Positions 1 to 6,943 of a stretch of DNA of 8,111 nt are shown piece by piece. Both the position numbers and the translations under genes were made by a program. Origin of the DNA: Deltaproteobacteria bacterium (GTDB taxonomy: Bacteria > Desulfobacterota > Desulfobulbia > Desulfobulbales > Desulfobulbaceae); the NCBI GenBank assembly GCA_024277485.1, contig JAJRVA010000174.1, positions 1 through 8,111 on the forward strand. Reading direction: 5' to 3'. Every line of letters starts with the position of its first letter. The stretch's first letter is position 1. The notes beneath the pieces are model-generated. The model was not told the DNA's origin. It was given only the letters and a program-made list of their open reading frames with translations, and made no database searches.

Positions 1-2
1 GT

Positions 3-1319
3 GCGCTTGTTCAGGCCGAGGAGGCCGACCGGTTGCGCAGGGAAGGGAAGGGCGGACTCCTTGCCGGCCTGCCGGTTTCCGTGAAGGACGTCCTCTGCAC
101 TTCAACCATGCGGACCACATGCGGCTCCAGGATCCTGGAGAATTTCACTCCCCCTTATGATGCCACGGTCCTGGAAAAACTGAAGGAGGAAGGGGCTGTT
201 CTTGTCGGCAAGGTGGCCATGGATGAGTTCGCCATGGGCTCCACCAGTGAGAACTGCGCTTTTTGCGTACCGGAAAATCCGTGGAAAAAAGGATATGTTG
301 CCGGTGGCTCCAGCGGGGGGTCTGCTGCCTGTGTTGCAGCGGATGAAAGCCTTGCCTCTCTTGGCTCCGATACCGGCGGTTCCATTCGCCAGCCCGCCTC
401 ACTGTGCGGTGTTGTCGGCATGAAACCCACCTACGGCCGGGTGTCGCGTTACGGCCTGGTCGCCTTTGCCTCATCCCTTGACCAGGTCGGCCCCCTGACC
501 AAGGATGTTGCCGACTGTGCCCTGATGATGAATGTGATCAGCGGCCATGACAGTCGTGATTCGACCTCGATCAAGGCGCCGGTTCCTGATTATGCGTCAT
601 CTCTCAAGGACGGGCTTGCCGGAATCAGGGTCGGGGTTCCGGCCGAGTATTTCAACGAAGGACTGGATCCCGAGGTGGAACAGGTTGTGCGGTCCGGCAT
701 AGACATGCTCCGTGACGCGGGCGCTGAAATCAGGGAGGTTTCCCTGCCCCACACGGAATACTGTGTGGCGGTCTACTATCTCATCGCGCCGGCAGAGGCC
801 AGCTCAAACCTTGCCAGGTTTGACGGGGTTCGGTACGGCTACCGTGAAATGGGAGAGGGCTCGCTTGGTGACATGTACCGCAGGACCCGTTCCCATGGTT
901 TTGGTGATGAGGTAAAACGGCGTATCCTGATCGGTACGTACGCTCTCTCGGCCGGCTACTATGATGCGTATTACAAAAAAGCATCCCAGGTCCGCACCCT
1001 GATCAGGGATGACTTTACCGCTGCCTTTGAGCAGTGTGATCTTGTCGTCTCTCCCGTCACCCCGACACCGGCGTGGAAAATCGGCGACAGGGCGGATGAT
1101 CCCCTGGCCCTGTACCTTTCTGATATCCTGACAATATCAGCCAACCTTGCCGGAATTCCGGGGATTTCTGTTCCCGCCGGTTTCAGTGGCAACGGCCTGC
1201 CCATCGGGATACAGATGCAGGCAGCCCATTTTCGCGAGGAGGTGCTGCTCAGGGCAGCATGGAACCTGGAGCAGCGGGCCGGTGTCCTGGGAATGAAACC
1301 GGATCTGGGGCAGGCATGA
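3..1319 (+). CDS. gatA: Aspartyl/glutamyl-tRNA amidotransferase subunit A, 5' end cut off by the window
   Basis: Subunit A of the GatCAB complex, which amidates mischarged Glu-tRNA(Gln) and/or Asp-tRNA(Asn) in the cytoplasm. The frame is open from base 3 to the TGA, giving 438 residues; the family is about 485, so roughly 45-50 N-terminal residues lie outside the window. Amidase-signature residues are visible: the catalytic Lys in VSVKD (codon 84-86), the Gly/Ser-rich GGSSGGSAA loop with the cis-Ser (303-329), and the nucleophilic Ser in [11 protein letters not shown] (codon 381-383). [12 protein letters not shown] and the C-terminal GLPIGIQ stretch are also typical of GatA rather than of a generic amidase. 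Its stop overlaps the hisC start as ATGA. Internal TTG/ATG codons near base 33 are not the true start, because conserved sequence runs upstream of them. Identification is firm; gatB and gatC are not in the window. Confidence 0.96.
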   Translation, partial: ALVQAEEADRLRREGKGGLLAGLPVSVKDVLCTSTMRTTCGSRILENFTPPYDATVLEKLKEEGAVLVGKVAMDEFAMGSTSENCAFCVPENPWKKGYVAGGSSGGSAACVAADESLASLGSDTGGSIRQPASLCGVVGMKPTYGRVSRYGLVAFASSLDQVGPLTKDVADCALMMNVISGHDSRDSTSIKAPVPDYASSLKDGLAGIRVGVPAEYFNEGLDPEVEQVVRSGIDMLRDAGAEIREVSLPHTEYCVAVYYLIAPAEASSNLARFDGVRYGYREMGEGSLGDMYRRTRSHGFGDEVKRRILIGTYALSAGYYDAYYKKASQVRTLIRDDFTAAFEQCDLVVSPVTPTPAWKIGDRADDPLALYLSDILTISANLAGIPGISVPAGFSGNGLPIGIQMQAAHFREEVLLRAAWNLEQRAGVLGMKPDLGQA

Positions 1320-2428
1320 AGTTGCATCCCGCGCCGAACATTGCAGAGATAACACCGTACCCGCCAGGAAAACCCCTTGAGGAGCTGGAACGGGAGTATG
1401 GCATAACCGGTTCCATCAAGCTCGCCTCCAATGAAAATCCTTGGGGTCCGTCACCCGGGGCGGTTGAGGCGATAGCATCCTCACTGTCCGGCCTGCACCG
1501 CTACCCGGATGGTTCCTGTTACTACCTCACCCGGGCATTGTCGGACCGGCTCGGGGCCGATCCGGAAGAAATTGTTCTCGGCAACGGTTCCAACGAGGTC
1601 ATCGAGTTCCTGGTCAAGGCCTTTATCCGCAAGGGCGACCAGGTCATTACCAGCCATCCTTCCTTTCTGATGTACCAGAAATTTGTCCAGGTCCGGGGAG
1701 GGGAGAATATCGTTATTCCCCTGCGGGACATGGGTCATGACCTGGACGGGATTACAGCGGCGGTTACCGGGAAAACCCGGCTCATCTTCATGGATAACCC
1801 GAACAACCCGTGCGGCACCCTGGTTGCGCGTGACAGTTTTCACCGCTTTCTGTCCGGACTGCCCGAAGACATTATCGTGGTTCTGGACGAGGCCTATGTT
1901 GACTTTGTTGCACCGGAGAAAAGAATTGACGTGCTTTCCTGCATTCGCCGGCCGGACAACATTCCTGCCGTGGTTTCCCTGCGGACCTTTTCCAAGGCCT
2001 TCGGGCTGGCCGGGCTGCGGGTGGGATTCGGGCTCATGCACCGTGATATCGCCGACCTGCTGCACCGGGTCCGCCAGCCGTTCAATATCAACCAGCTTGC
2101 CCAGGTCGGGGCCCTTGCCGCACTCTCGGATACGGATCACTACCACAGGACCATCACGGAAACAGCACGCGGCAGGAAATGGTTAAGCAGCAGGGTTGAG
2201 GAGCTTGGCTGCAGACCATATCCGTCCCACACCAATTTTTTTCTCATCGATGTGCGTGGCGACGCGACTATTCTCTATGAGGCCATGCTCCGCAAGGGGG
2301 TCATAGTCCGGTCCATGCAGGCCTACGGTTTTCCCGAGTTTATCCGCATTACAGTGGGAACAGAGGCGGAAAACGAACGGTTTGTCGGGGCGCTCGGTGA
2401 GTGTCTCCGGGATCTTGGCTATGCCTGA
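1316..2428 (+). CDS. hisC: Histidinol-phosphate aminotransferase
   Basis: PLP-dependent class-II-fold aminotransferase that converts imidazole acetol phosphate plus glutamate to histidinol phosphate in histidine synthesis. The 370-residue length fits HisC. Visible motifs are [13 protein letters not shown] (35-47), RYPDG (62-66), GNGSNEVI (89-96), the cofactor-binding NPNNPCG (161-167), DEAYVDF (191-197), and [17 protein letters not shown] (221-237), whose Lys227 should form the Schiff base with PLP. Arg344 in FIRITVG is the usual substrate-carboxylate arginine. The ATG at 1316 is chosen because it overlaps the gatA stop as ATGA, has a GGGG-containing purine stretch upstream, and gives the normal N-terminus; an earlier in-frame ATG at 1259 would add 19 residues read through gatA. 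Related aromatic aminotransferases share these motifs, so specificity is inferred. No other his genes are adjacent. Confidence 0.92.
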   Translation: MKLHPAPNIAEITPYPPGKPLEELEREYGITGSIKLASNENPWGPSPGAVEAIASSLSGLHRYPDGSCYYLTRALSDRLGADPEEIVLGNGSNEVIEFLVKAFIRKGDQVITSHPSFLMYQKFVQVRGGENIVIPLRDMGHDLDGITAAVTGKTRLIFMDNPNNPCGTLVARDSFHRFLSGLPEDIIVVLDEAYVDFVAPEKRIDVLSCIRRPDNIPAVVSLRTFSKAFGLAGLRVGFGLMHRDIADLLHRVRQPFNINQLAQVGALAALSDTDHYHRTITETARGRKWLSSRVEELGCRPYPSHTNFFLIDVRGDATILYEAMLRKGVIVRSMQAYGFPEFIRITVGTEAENERFVGALGECLRDLGYA

Positions 2429-3101
2429 ACGTCTTGAGGTGGTAACCATTGACGGCCCTTCCGGGGTGGGCAAGTCGACAATCAGCCGGAAGCTTGCCGC
2501 CCGGACGGGGTTCACCTATCTTGATACCGGGGCAATGTACCGGGCCGTGGCATTCAGGTGCAAGATACACGGTGTGGATGTAACCGATGAGGGAGAGGTT
2601 GCTCCGTTGTTGGAGAATTTTGACCTGCGGTTGCTGCCGGCCTTGTCGGAGAATGAGGAGGTCCGGGTTATACTGGACGGGCAGGATGTGAGTGAATGTA
2701 TCCGTACCCAGGAAATCAGCATGATGGCCTCAAAGGTTTCCGCGCTGCCGGCAGTTCGGGCCTTTCTGACCAGGATGCAGCAGGAGTACGGGGCATCGGG
2801 CAGGATTGTCGCCGAGGGAAGAGATACCGGCACGGTTGTTTTTCCCGGCGCGGCCTGGAAGTTTTACCTTGACGCTGCCCCTGAGGAAAGGGCCCGGCGG
2901 AGAGTCAAGCAGCTTCGGGAGATGGGAGAGGACGTTGATCAGGAGGAGGTCCTTGCGCAGATTATACAGCGGGACCGGGATGACAGTGAACGGGCCCTGG
3001 CTCCCCTGAAACCGGCGCCGGATGCGGTACTCGTTGATTCAACCAGGATGAATGTTGACGAAGTCATCGAGTCCATGCTCAAGGTAATCCGGGAAAAGTA
3101 A
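2421..3101 (+). CDS. cmk: Cytidylate kinase (CMP/dCMP kinase)
   Basis: Phosphorylates CMP and dCMP with ATP in pyrimidine nucleotide recycling. The 226-residue protein shows the P-loop GPSGVGKS (12-19), DTGAMYRAVA (35-44), the EGRDTGTVVFP segment (132-142; the family usually reads GRDIGTVVFP), an Arg-rich lid (EERARRRVKQL, 155-165) and the C-terminal RDRDDSERALAPLKPAPDA block (184-202), all diagnostic for Cmk. The ATG at 2421 gives the usual short lead into the IDGP strand and overlaps the end of hisC by 8 bases. An upstream TTG (2382) would add 13 residues lying inside hisC and is less likely. No strong Shine-Dalgarno sequence precedes the ATG, which fits translational coupling to hisC. The stop codon is built into the stem of the following terminator. 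Confidence 0.95.
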   Translation: MPERLEVVTIDGPSGVGKSTISRKLAARTGFTYLDTGAMYRAVAFRCKIHGVDVTDEGEVAPLLENFDLRLLPALSENEEVRVILDGQDVSECIRTQEISMMASKVSALPAVRAFLTRMQQEYGASGRIVAEGRDTGTVVFPGAAWKFYLDAAPEERARRRVKQLREMGEDVDQEEVLAQIIQRDRDDSERALAPLKPAPDAVLVDSTRMNVDEVIESMLKVIREK

Positions 3102-3128
3102 GATCCGGGCTCAGAGAGCCCGGATCTT
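3100..3128. terminator. Bidirectional hairpin terminator between convergent operons
   Basis: A perfect 13-bp inverted repeat, AAGATCCGGGCTC (3100-3112) with GAGCCCGGATCTT (3116-3128) and a 3-base loop, fills most of the 38-bp gap between the cmk stop and the stop of the convergent 107-aa gene. The first arm begins within the cmk TAA. U-tracts are short on both sides (TTT reading +, a TTTT run about 2 bases beyond the stem reading -). The stem is strong and GC-rich and the position is right for ending both operons. That it works in both directions is inferred. Confidence 0.8.
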
Positions 3129-3139
3129 TACTACCCCTC

Positions 3140-3463
3140 TCAATCGATGTTTTCCATGGGTTTGCCGCAGCAGTTGGGAACGGAGTCGCCGGGCTTCAGG
3201 TTTGCGTACTTGTTGCATATCGCGCAGTAGACGGTGCACTCTTCGTCCACGGACTCATCCGTGTAGGTGGTGCCGCCTGGAACACCCTCGATGACAAACC
3301 TGGCTATATTGGATTTGGCCGGGATAAACTCACCGATGGGGGTCATACGCTTTGAATCCTGGACACAGTCAACAACCACCCGCCACAGAACTTCCATGTC
3401 GGCAGTTTCCTGGGGGCTTTCAGGGACAAACTCAACAACATTGCGATCGACTAATATTTTCAT
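3140..3463 (-). CDS. Unrecognised 107-aa protein with a C-terminal desulforedoxin-like Cys4 site
   Basis: I do not recognise the family of the N-terminal two thirds (residues 1-75), which is soluble, without signal peptide or membrane segment. The C-terminus carries C80-x2-C83, then 14 residues, then C98-C99-G-K-P-M. This spacing closely matches the rubredoxin-like centre of desulforedoxin and the N-terminal domain of desulfoferrodoxin (C10, C13, C29, C30 and CCGQPM in the desulfoferrodoxin of this same cluster). It probably binds one Fe or Zn with four Cys; two further Cys sit at 33 and 76. The ATG at 3463 follows a GGAGA ribosome site 6 bases upstream. The gene lies 29 bp after the flavodiiron gene and is the last of the cluster, so a redox or electron-transfer role in oxygen defence is a reasonable guess. 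No enzymatic function can be assigned. Confidence 0.85.
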   Translation of the reverse strand: MKILVDRNVVEFVPESPQETADMEVLWRVVVDCVQDSKRMTPIGEFIPAKSNIARFVIEGVPGGTTYTDESVDEECTVYCAICNKYANLKPGDSVPNCCGKPMENID

Positions 3464-3492
3464 GTTCTGTTCTCCAGGTAGTTTGTTATTCG

Positions 3493-4713
3493 TTAGACTA
3501 CGGATTCGATTTCCTTGCCGGCCTGGAAGTCCTTCAGGGTTCGGCCGACCTTTCTGCCCAGTTCAACACATTCACTCAGGTGTTCATGTTCCGGGACGTA
3601 CTGCACACGGAGTCCCTTGTCGCAGATGGTGAATTTCATCTCTTTCATGGCATCGTTCATGAGCCGGACAGCCTCACCTGACCAGCCGTAGGAACCAAAG
3701 GCAGCGCCGATTTTATTGGTCGGCCGCAGTCCCCTCATGTACATGAGGAACCCTGCCATGCGGGGCAGCATTCCATTGTTGAGAGTCGGACAGCCGAGAA
3801 CAATGGCACTGGCCTCGAGGACATCCGTCATGACATCGCTGCGATGGTTGACCTGCAGGTTGATGAGTTTGTAGTTGATACCCTCGTCCTGGAGCCCGTC
3901 GGCAACGGCCTTGGCCATCAGTTCCGTGGAACGCCACATGGTGTCGTAAATGACCAGGGCATTGCCGCGCCCTTCATTGACACACCAGCGGGAGTAGGCC
4001 TCCAGGACTTTCCCCGGGTTTGTCCGCCAGATAACACCGTGGTCCGGAGCTATCATCCTGATGGGCAGGTTCATCTCCTGAACCTTGGCGATCAGTTTCC
4101 TGACCAGCGGCGAATACAGGGTGAGAATGTTGGCATAGTACTTGGTGCATTCGTGCATGAGCACGTCCTGGTTCACCTCGTCGTCAAACCGTTCACTGGT
4201 TGCCAGGTGCTGGCCGAAAGCATCACTGGAAATGAGGATCTCATCTTCCTTGATATAGGTGAACATGGAATCCGGCCAGTGCAGCATGCGGGTTTCCAGA
4301 AAGGAAAGAGTCTTGGCGCCGAGGCTCATTTCTTCTCCGGGAGTAATGACGTGATAGGGCCAGTCCTCCCGGTGAAAATGCTTGAGCAGGGCCTTGTGTC
4401 CCATCTTGGAACAGATGATTTTTTCCGGTTTGATCAGGTCGATTATTTCTGGCAGGCAGCCGGAATGATCCATCTCGACATGGTTGACCACGATATAGTC
4501 GATTTTTTCCGGGTCAACAATGTTGCGGATGCGATGGACGAGATCACTCTGAAACGGTTTTTTCACCGTATCAACCAGAGTGATTTTCTCGTCCATGAGC
4601 AGGTACGCGTTGTACGTCGTCCCACGATACGTGGAATAGCCGTGAAAATCCCGGGTAAGCCAGTCAACGGCACCTACCCAGTAAATGTTTTCTGCAAGTT
4701 CAATAGGTTTCAA
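3493..4713 (-). CDS. roo: Flavodiiron protein, rubredoxin:oxygen oxidoreductase type (Roo/FprA)
   Basis: Cytoplasmic diiron-flavin enzyme that reduces O2 to water (some members reduce NO), taking electrons from rubredoxin. The N-terminal beta-lactamase-like domain carries the diiron ligands: H-x-E-x-D-H in NHVEMDHSG, then His in RMLHWPDSM, Asp in ISSDAFGQ and His in APDHGVIW, all present. From about residue 253 a flavodoxin domain follows, with YDTMWRSTE for FMN phosphate, CPTLNNGMLP and FGSYGWSGEA. There is no fused C-terminal rubredoxin domain, consistent with the separate rubredoxin gene upstream. Start choice: no ATG is available. A TTG at 4719 lies only 2 bases from the GGAGG box (4722-4726), whereas the TTG at 4713 is spaced 8 bases from it, so 4713 is preferred (406 aa). 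O2 versus NO preference cannot be read from sequence. Confidence 0.95.
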   Translation of the reverse strand: MKPIELAENIYWVGAVDWLTRDFHGYSTYRGTTYNAYLLMDEKITLVDTVKKPFQSDLVHRIRNIVDPEKIDYIVVNHVEMDHSGCLPEIIDLIKPEKIICSKMGHKALLKHFHREDWPYHVITPGEEMSLGAKTLSFLETRMLHWPDSMFTYIKEDEILISSDAFGQHLATSERFDDEVNQDVLMHECTKYYANILTLYSPLVRKLIAKVQEMNLPIRMIAPDHGVIWRTNPGKVLEAYSRWCVNEGRGNALVIYDTMWRSTELMAKAVADGLQDEGINYKLINLQVNHRSDVMTDVLEASAIVLGCPTLNNGMLPRMAGFLMYMRGLRPTNKIGAAFGSYGWSGEAVRLMNDAMKEMKFTICDKGLRVQYVPEHEHLSECVELGRKVGRTLKDFQAGKEIESVV

Positions 4714-4720
4714 TTCCAAT

Positions 4721-4728
4721 TCCTCCTT
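4721..4728 (-). promoter_or_regulatory. Ribosome binding site of roo that decides a TTG start
   Basis: On the - strand the sequence reads AAGGAGGA, a full Shine-Dalgarno match. It is followed by two in-frame TTG codons and no ATG. Spacing to the first TTG is 2 bases after GGAGG, too close; to the second it is 8 bases, near optimal. The strong site with a weak start codon suggests moderate translation. Confidence 0.7.
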
Positions 4729-4949
4729 GTGAGCAGCTTACAGGGTCATAACTGAATAACCCTGTTGAATGAAACGGGACACAGGTTAATTTTTGCAGCA
4801 TTGAATCCTGCGCCGCCATACCGGACTGAAACATGTACACCACCAGGCACCTCACCGGCAGAGGCTCTCTCATACAGCCGTAAAAACACCTGCCGCCCTG
4901 ATCTGCTATGGCACCCTTATGTCCTTATATCTGGACAGAGAGGGAAAAA
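4729..4949 (-). other. Non-coding leader between rubredoxin and roo
   Basis: About 220 bases without a convincing gene, unusually long for genes that are closely linked in Desulfovibrio. It contains the ACAGGGT inverted repeat next to roo. It also holds a small 5-bp hairpin (TGTCC, 8-base loop, GGACA; 4920-4937) just after the rubredoxin stop, which has no T-run and is not a good terminator. A - strand open frame crosses part of it but has no ribosome site and no recognisable product. The stretch may hold a second promoter or leader control for roo. Confidence 0.5.
4740..4765 (-). repeat. 26-bp inverted repeat in the roo leader
   Basis: ACAGGGT (4740-4746) and ACCCTGT (4759-4765) form a perfect 7-bp inverted repeat around a 12-base AT-rich centre, directly upstream of the roo ribosome site. 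The symmetry could be a protein operator or an mRNA hairpin. No clear sigma-70 promoter accompanies it: the best I see on the - strand is TTCATT, 17 bases, TATGAC, which is weak. Confidence 0.5.
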
Positions 4950-5108
4950 TCAGACCTCCTCAAATTCATCTTTTCCTGCCCCGCACACAGGGCAGGTCCA
5001 GTCTTCAGGTATGTCCTCAAAGGCCGTGCCGGCAGCGACACCATTGGCCGGATCCCCAACTTCAGGGTCATACTCGTAACCACAGACGAGACACTTGTAT
5101 TTTTTCAT
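4950..5108 (-). CDS. rub: Rubredoxin
   Basis: A 52-residue single-iron electron carrier of the cytoplasm. The two knuckles are complete: C6-L-V-C9-G and C39-P-V-C42-G, with the usual Tyr/Gly/Asp-rich middle ([10 protein letters not shown], 11-20) and conserved aromatic and acidic residues (F30, W37, DEFEEV tail). Length and Cys spacing are those of canonical clostridial/Desulfovibrio rubredoxin. The ATG at 5108 follows AAGGA about 8 bases upstream. It lies 36 bp after desulfoferrodoxin and upstream of roo, the same order as the rbo-rub-roo operon of Desulfovibrio vulgaris. It is therefore expected to feed electrons to the superoxide reductase and to the flavodiiron protein, and possibly to rubrerythrin. 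No NAD(P)H:rubredoxin reductase is present in the window. Confidence 0.97.
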   Translation of the reverse strand: MKKYKCLVCGYEYDPEVGDPANGVAAGTAFEDIPEDWTCPVCGAGKDEFEEV

Positions 5109-5144
5109 AATCAAATCCTTGAGAATGTGATTCCGGGAACCGGC

Positions 5145-5519
5145 TTATTTTTTCCACAAACCGTGCAGGTTGCAGTATTCCCTGACCGTCACCTCAGCCG
5201 CATCCACGGAGAAAAAAGCCTCCGGCGCGTCGCCTGGAGACAGGTTCTGCCGGTACACCTTACCGTCCGCGACCAGCTCGATCCACTCGATCCAGTGCTT
5301 TTCCTCCATGGGGTGCGGAACACTGCCCACCGTGACCTTGTAGCCGTTGTCTACCTTCTCCACCACCGGAACATGTTTTTCCAGTGCGGCATCAACAGTG
5401 TTTTCCGTTACAAGGTCCATGGGCTGCCCGCAGCAGACGAGTTCACCGGCTCCGGTATGAAGGACCGCGACAATATTGCCGCACAGGGGACACTTGTAAA
5501 TTTCGTTTTTTCTGGTCAT
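5145..5519 (-). CDS. dfx: Desulfoferrodoxin (two-centre superoxide reductase)
   Basis: Reduces superoxide to hydrogen peroxide without making O2, using electrons from rubredoxin. The 124 residues contain both metal domains. Centre I, desulforedoxin-like, has C10, C13, C29 and C30 in CPLCG and LVCCGQPM. Centre II, the catalytic Fe(His)4Cys site, has H49 (in EKHVP), H69, H75, C116 and H119 (in CNLHGLW). The catalytic-loop Glu47-Lys48 is also present, at the numbering used for Desulfovibrio-type enzymes, so the protein should be active. The ATG at 5519 is preceded by GGGAGA 5 bases upstream. The gene follows the peroxiredoxin after a 170-base gap with a regulator-like motif, and precedes rubredoxin by 36 bases. 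The peroxide it makes is the substrate of rubrerythrin and peroxiredoxin encoded just upstream. Confidence 0.97.
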   Translation of the reverse strand: MTRKNEIYKCPLCGNIVAVLHTGAGELVCCGQPMDLVTENTVDAALEKHVPVVEKVDNGYKVTVGSVPHPMEEKHWIEWIELVADGKVYRQNLSPGDAPEAFFSVDAAEVTVREYCNLHGLWKK

Positions 5520-5628
5520 GAACTTCTCCCTATCAATGGAATTTTTCTGGTTTCCTCGCTACCGGCCCGTCCGGATACCGGGTGCAGACAGGTAGGTCGG
5601 ATTCTGTACTGAAACGGAATAAAGGTAA

Positions 5629-5640
5629 CTGTCTATTGAT
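5629..5640 (-). promoter_or_regulatory. Operator-like motif upstream of desulfoferrodoxin
   Basis: On the - strand ATCAATAGACAG matches 11 of 12 bases of ATCAATATACAG in the perR promoter (7620-7609). A TAAAAT hexamer (5648-5643), a good -10 candidate, ends 2 bases before it, though I find no convincing -35 at the correct distance. The motif could be a second binding site of the PerR-like regulator, giving dfx-rub-roo its own regulated promoter. This rests on sequence similarity alone. Confidence 0.45.
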
Positions 5641-5689
5641 TAATTTTATGCGATATTCCCCAAAAATGGAAGTCAGGAATACGCAAATT

Positions 5690-6283
5690 TCAGTCCGCAT
5701 GTCTGGACAGGTACCCGGCCACCCCTTCAGCAGTCGGGGTCATTGCCTCCTCACCTTCCTTCCAGTTGGCAGGACAGACATCGCCATGCTTTTCATGGAA
5801 CTGCAACGAGTCCACCATGCGAAGCGTTTCCGCAATGTTACGGCCCAGGGGCAGGTCGTTCACGGTTGCATGCCGTATGATCCCCTCCCTGTCGATGAGG
5901 AAGGTGCCCCGCAGGGCAATTCCTTCAGGGAGGAGGACTCCGTACTGCCGGGATATTTTTTTGTCCAGGTCTGCCACCAGCGGATAACGGATGCTGCCGA
6001 TGCCGCCTTCGTTGACAGGCGTGTTTTTCCAGGCCCAGTGCGTAAACTGGGAGTCGATCGAGACCCCGATAACTTCGCAGTCTTTCTCCTGAAACTGTTC
6101 CAGTGCCCTGTCAAAGGCAATTATTTCCGACGGACAGACAAAGGTGAAGTCAAGGGGGTAGAAAAAAAGAACAACATATTTTCCCCTGTAGTCGGAAAGC
6201 TTGAAATTTTCATCAAAGGAATTATCTCCCATGACAGCTACAGCCGTAAAATCAGGTGCAGGACGGGTTACATGAAAGCGCAT
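5690..6283 (-). CDS. prx: 2-Cys peroxiredoxin (AhpC/Prx1 group)
   Basis: Thiol peroxidase that reduces hydrogen and organic peroxides. The 197-residue protein has a thioredoxin fold with peroxidatic Cys50 in [13 protein letters not shown], Arg125 in the RGTFLID segment, and resolving Cys170 in HGDVCPANW, the arrangement of a typical dimeric 2-Cys enzyme. It has the GGIG element (93-96) linked to sensitivity to over-oxidation, but no clear C-terminal YF motif, so it may be intermediate. The ATG at 6283 has AGGAG 7 bases upstream. It follows rubrerythrin by 72 bases and precedes desulfoferrodoxin by 170. No AhpF or thioredoxin reductase gene is adjacent, so its reductant is not given by context; rubredoxin or a thioredoxin encoded elsewhere are options. 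Confidence 0.95.
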   Translation of the reverse strand: MRFHVTRPAPDFTAVAVMGDNSFDENFKLSDYRGKYVVLFFYPLDFTFVCPSEIIAFDRALEQFQEKDCEVIGVSIDSQFTHWAWKNTPVNEGGIGSIRYPLVADLDKKISRQYGVLLPEGIALRGTFLIDREGIIRHATVNDLPLGRNIAETLRMVDSLQFHEKHGDVCPANWKEGEEAMTPTAEGVAGYLSRHAD

Positions 6284-6313
6284 GGTATGTCTCCTCTTTC
6301 TTTGTCTTTCGGG

Positions 6314-6347
6314 GAATCCGGTCTTGGTTGTGGAAACCGGGCAATTC
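6314..6347 (-). repeat. Hairpin between rubrerythrin and peroxiredoxin
   Basis: GAATCCGGT (6314-6322) can pair with ACCGG (6336-6340) and ATTC (6344-6347), a 9-bp stem with a 3-base bulge and a 13-base loop. On the transcribed - strand no T-run follows, so it is not a standard terminator. It may be a processing or stability element in the polycistronic mRNA, or chance. Confidence 0.35.
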
Positions 6348-6355
6348 GCTGTTTT

Positions 6356-6931
6356 TTACCAGTTTTCCGCAATCGGGTGAAAGTATGCCTGGGGGTGGGC
6401 ACATGCCGGGCACTTGCCGGGTGCTTCGGTACCCTCATGAAGATACCCGCAGTTCGCGCAGTACCAGACAACAGGCTCCCGGCGCATAAACACGTGTCCG
6501 GTGGAAATGGTGTCCATAAAGGCGAGATACTGTTTTTCATGCTGCTGCTCGGCAACAGCGATGGACTTGAAAACATGGGCAATTTCATCGAACCCTTCAC
6601 TGATGGCAGCCCGGGCAAATTCCGGATACATTTCAGTATACTCATATTTCTCCCCGGCGGCTGATGCTTCCAGGTTCTCAAGGGTGGTGCCTATTTTGCC
6701 GGCAGGAAAGGCGGCCGTAATTTCAACCTCTCCACCCTCAAGAAACTTGAACAGCCGTTTGGCATGTTCCTTTTCCTGCTCAGCTGTCCTGTCAAATATC
6801 TGCGAAATCCGGACATACCCATCCTTTTTTGCCTGTTTGGCAAAATAGGTGTACCTGTTGCGGGCCTGTGATTCACCGGCAAAGGCCGTCAGGATATTTT
6901 TCTCTGTCTGTGTTCCGGTAATCTGGGTCAT
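6356..6931 (-). CDS. rbr: Rubrerythrin
   Basis: Peroxide reductase that takes electrons through its own rubredoxin domain. The 191 residues start with a four-helix ferritin-like diiron domain whose ligands are all visible: E20 (AGESQAR), E53 and H56 (EQEKEH), E94 and E97 (AAGEKYEY), E128 and H131 (AEQQHE). A C-terminal rubredoxin-type centre follows, with C158-x2-C161 and C174-x2-C177 (WYCANCGY, GKCPACAHP). The length and ligand pattern are those of Desulfovibrio rubrerythrin, so full activity is expected. The ATG at 6931 has GGAGG 7 bases upstream, placed in the 12-base gap after the regulator gene, so the two are surely cotranscribed. A perR-rbr pair is also known in Desulfovibrio vulgaris. 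Identification is firm. Confidence 0.98.
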   Translation of the reverse strand: MTQITGTQTEKNILTAFAGESQARNRYTYFAKQAKKDGYVRISQIFDRTAEQEKEHAKRLFKFLEGGEVEITAAFPAGKIGTTLENLEASAAGEKYEYTEMYPEFARAAISEGFDEIAHVFKSIAVAEQQHEKQYLAFMDTISTGHVFMRREPVVWYCANCGYLHEGTEAPGKCPACAHPQAYFHPIAENW

Positions 6932-6943
6932 GATGATTCCTCC

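Noticed and set aside
1481..2146. 221-codon - strand open frame inside hisC
   Set aside because: Antisense shadow of hisC; every conserved HisC motif is read on the + strand.
3844..4755. 300-codon + strand open frame antisense to roo
   Set aside because: It lies almost wholly inside the reverse complement of a certain flavodiiron gene and its product shows no recognisable features.
4714..4887. Small - strand open frame in the rubredoxin-roo gap (57 codons from an ATG)
   Set aside because: It overlaps the roo ribosome site and start, has no Shine-Dalgarno sequence and no recognisable protein features; better seen as non-coding leader.
5141..5156. CCGG-TTC-CCGG mini-hairpin after desulfoferrodoxin
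   Set aside because: Only a 4-bp stem with no T-run; unlikely to terminate or regulate.
5586..5634. Inverted AGACAG/CTGTCT arms in the prx-dfx gap
   Set aside because: Only 6 bp with a 37-base separation; expected by chance, and one arm is better explained by the perR-like motif.
5582..6664. Long + strand open frame antisense to peroxiredoxin and rubrerythrin
   Set aside because: It mirrors two certain genes on the - strand, has no family-like motifs or ribosome site, and its composition is that of an antisense frame in GC-rich coding sequence.
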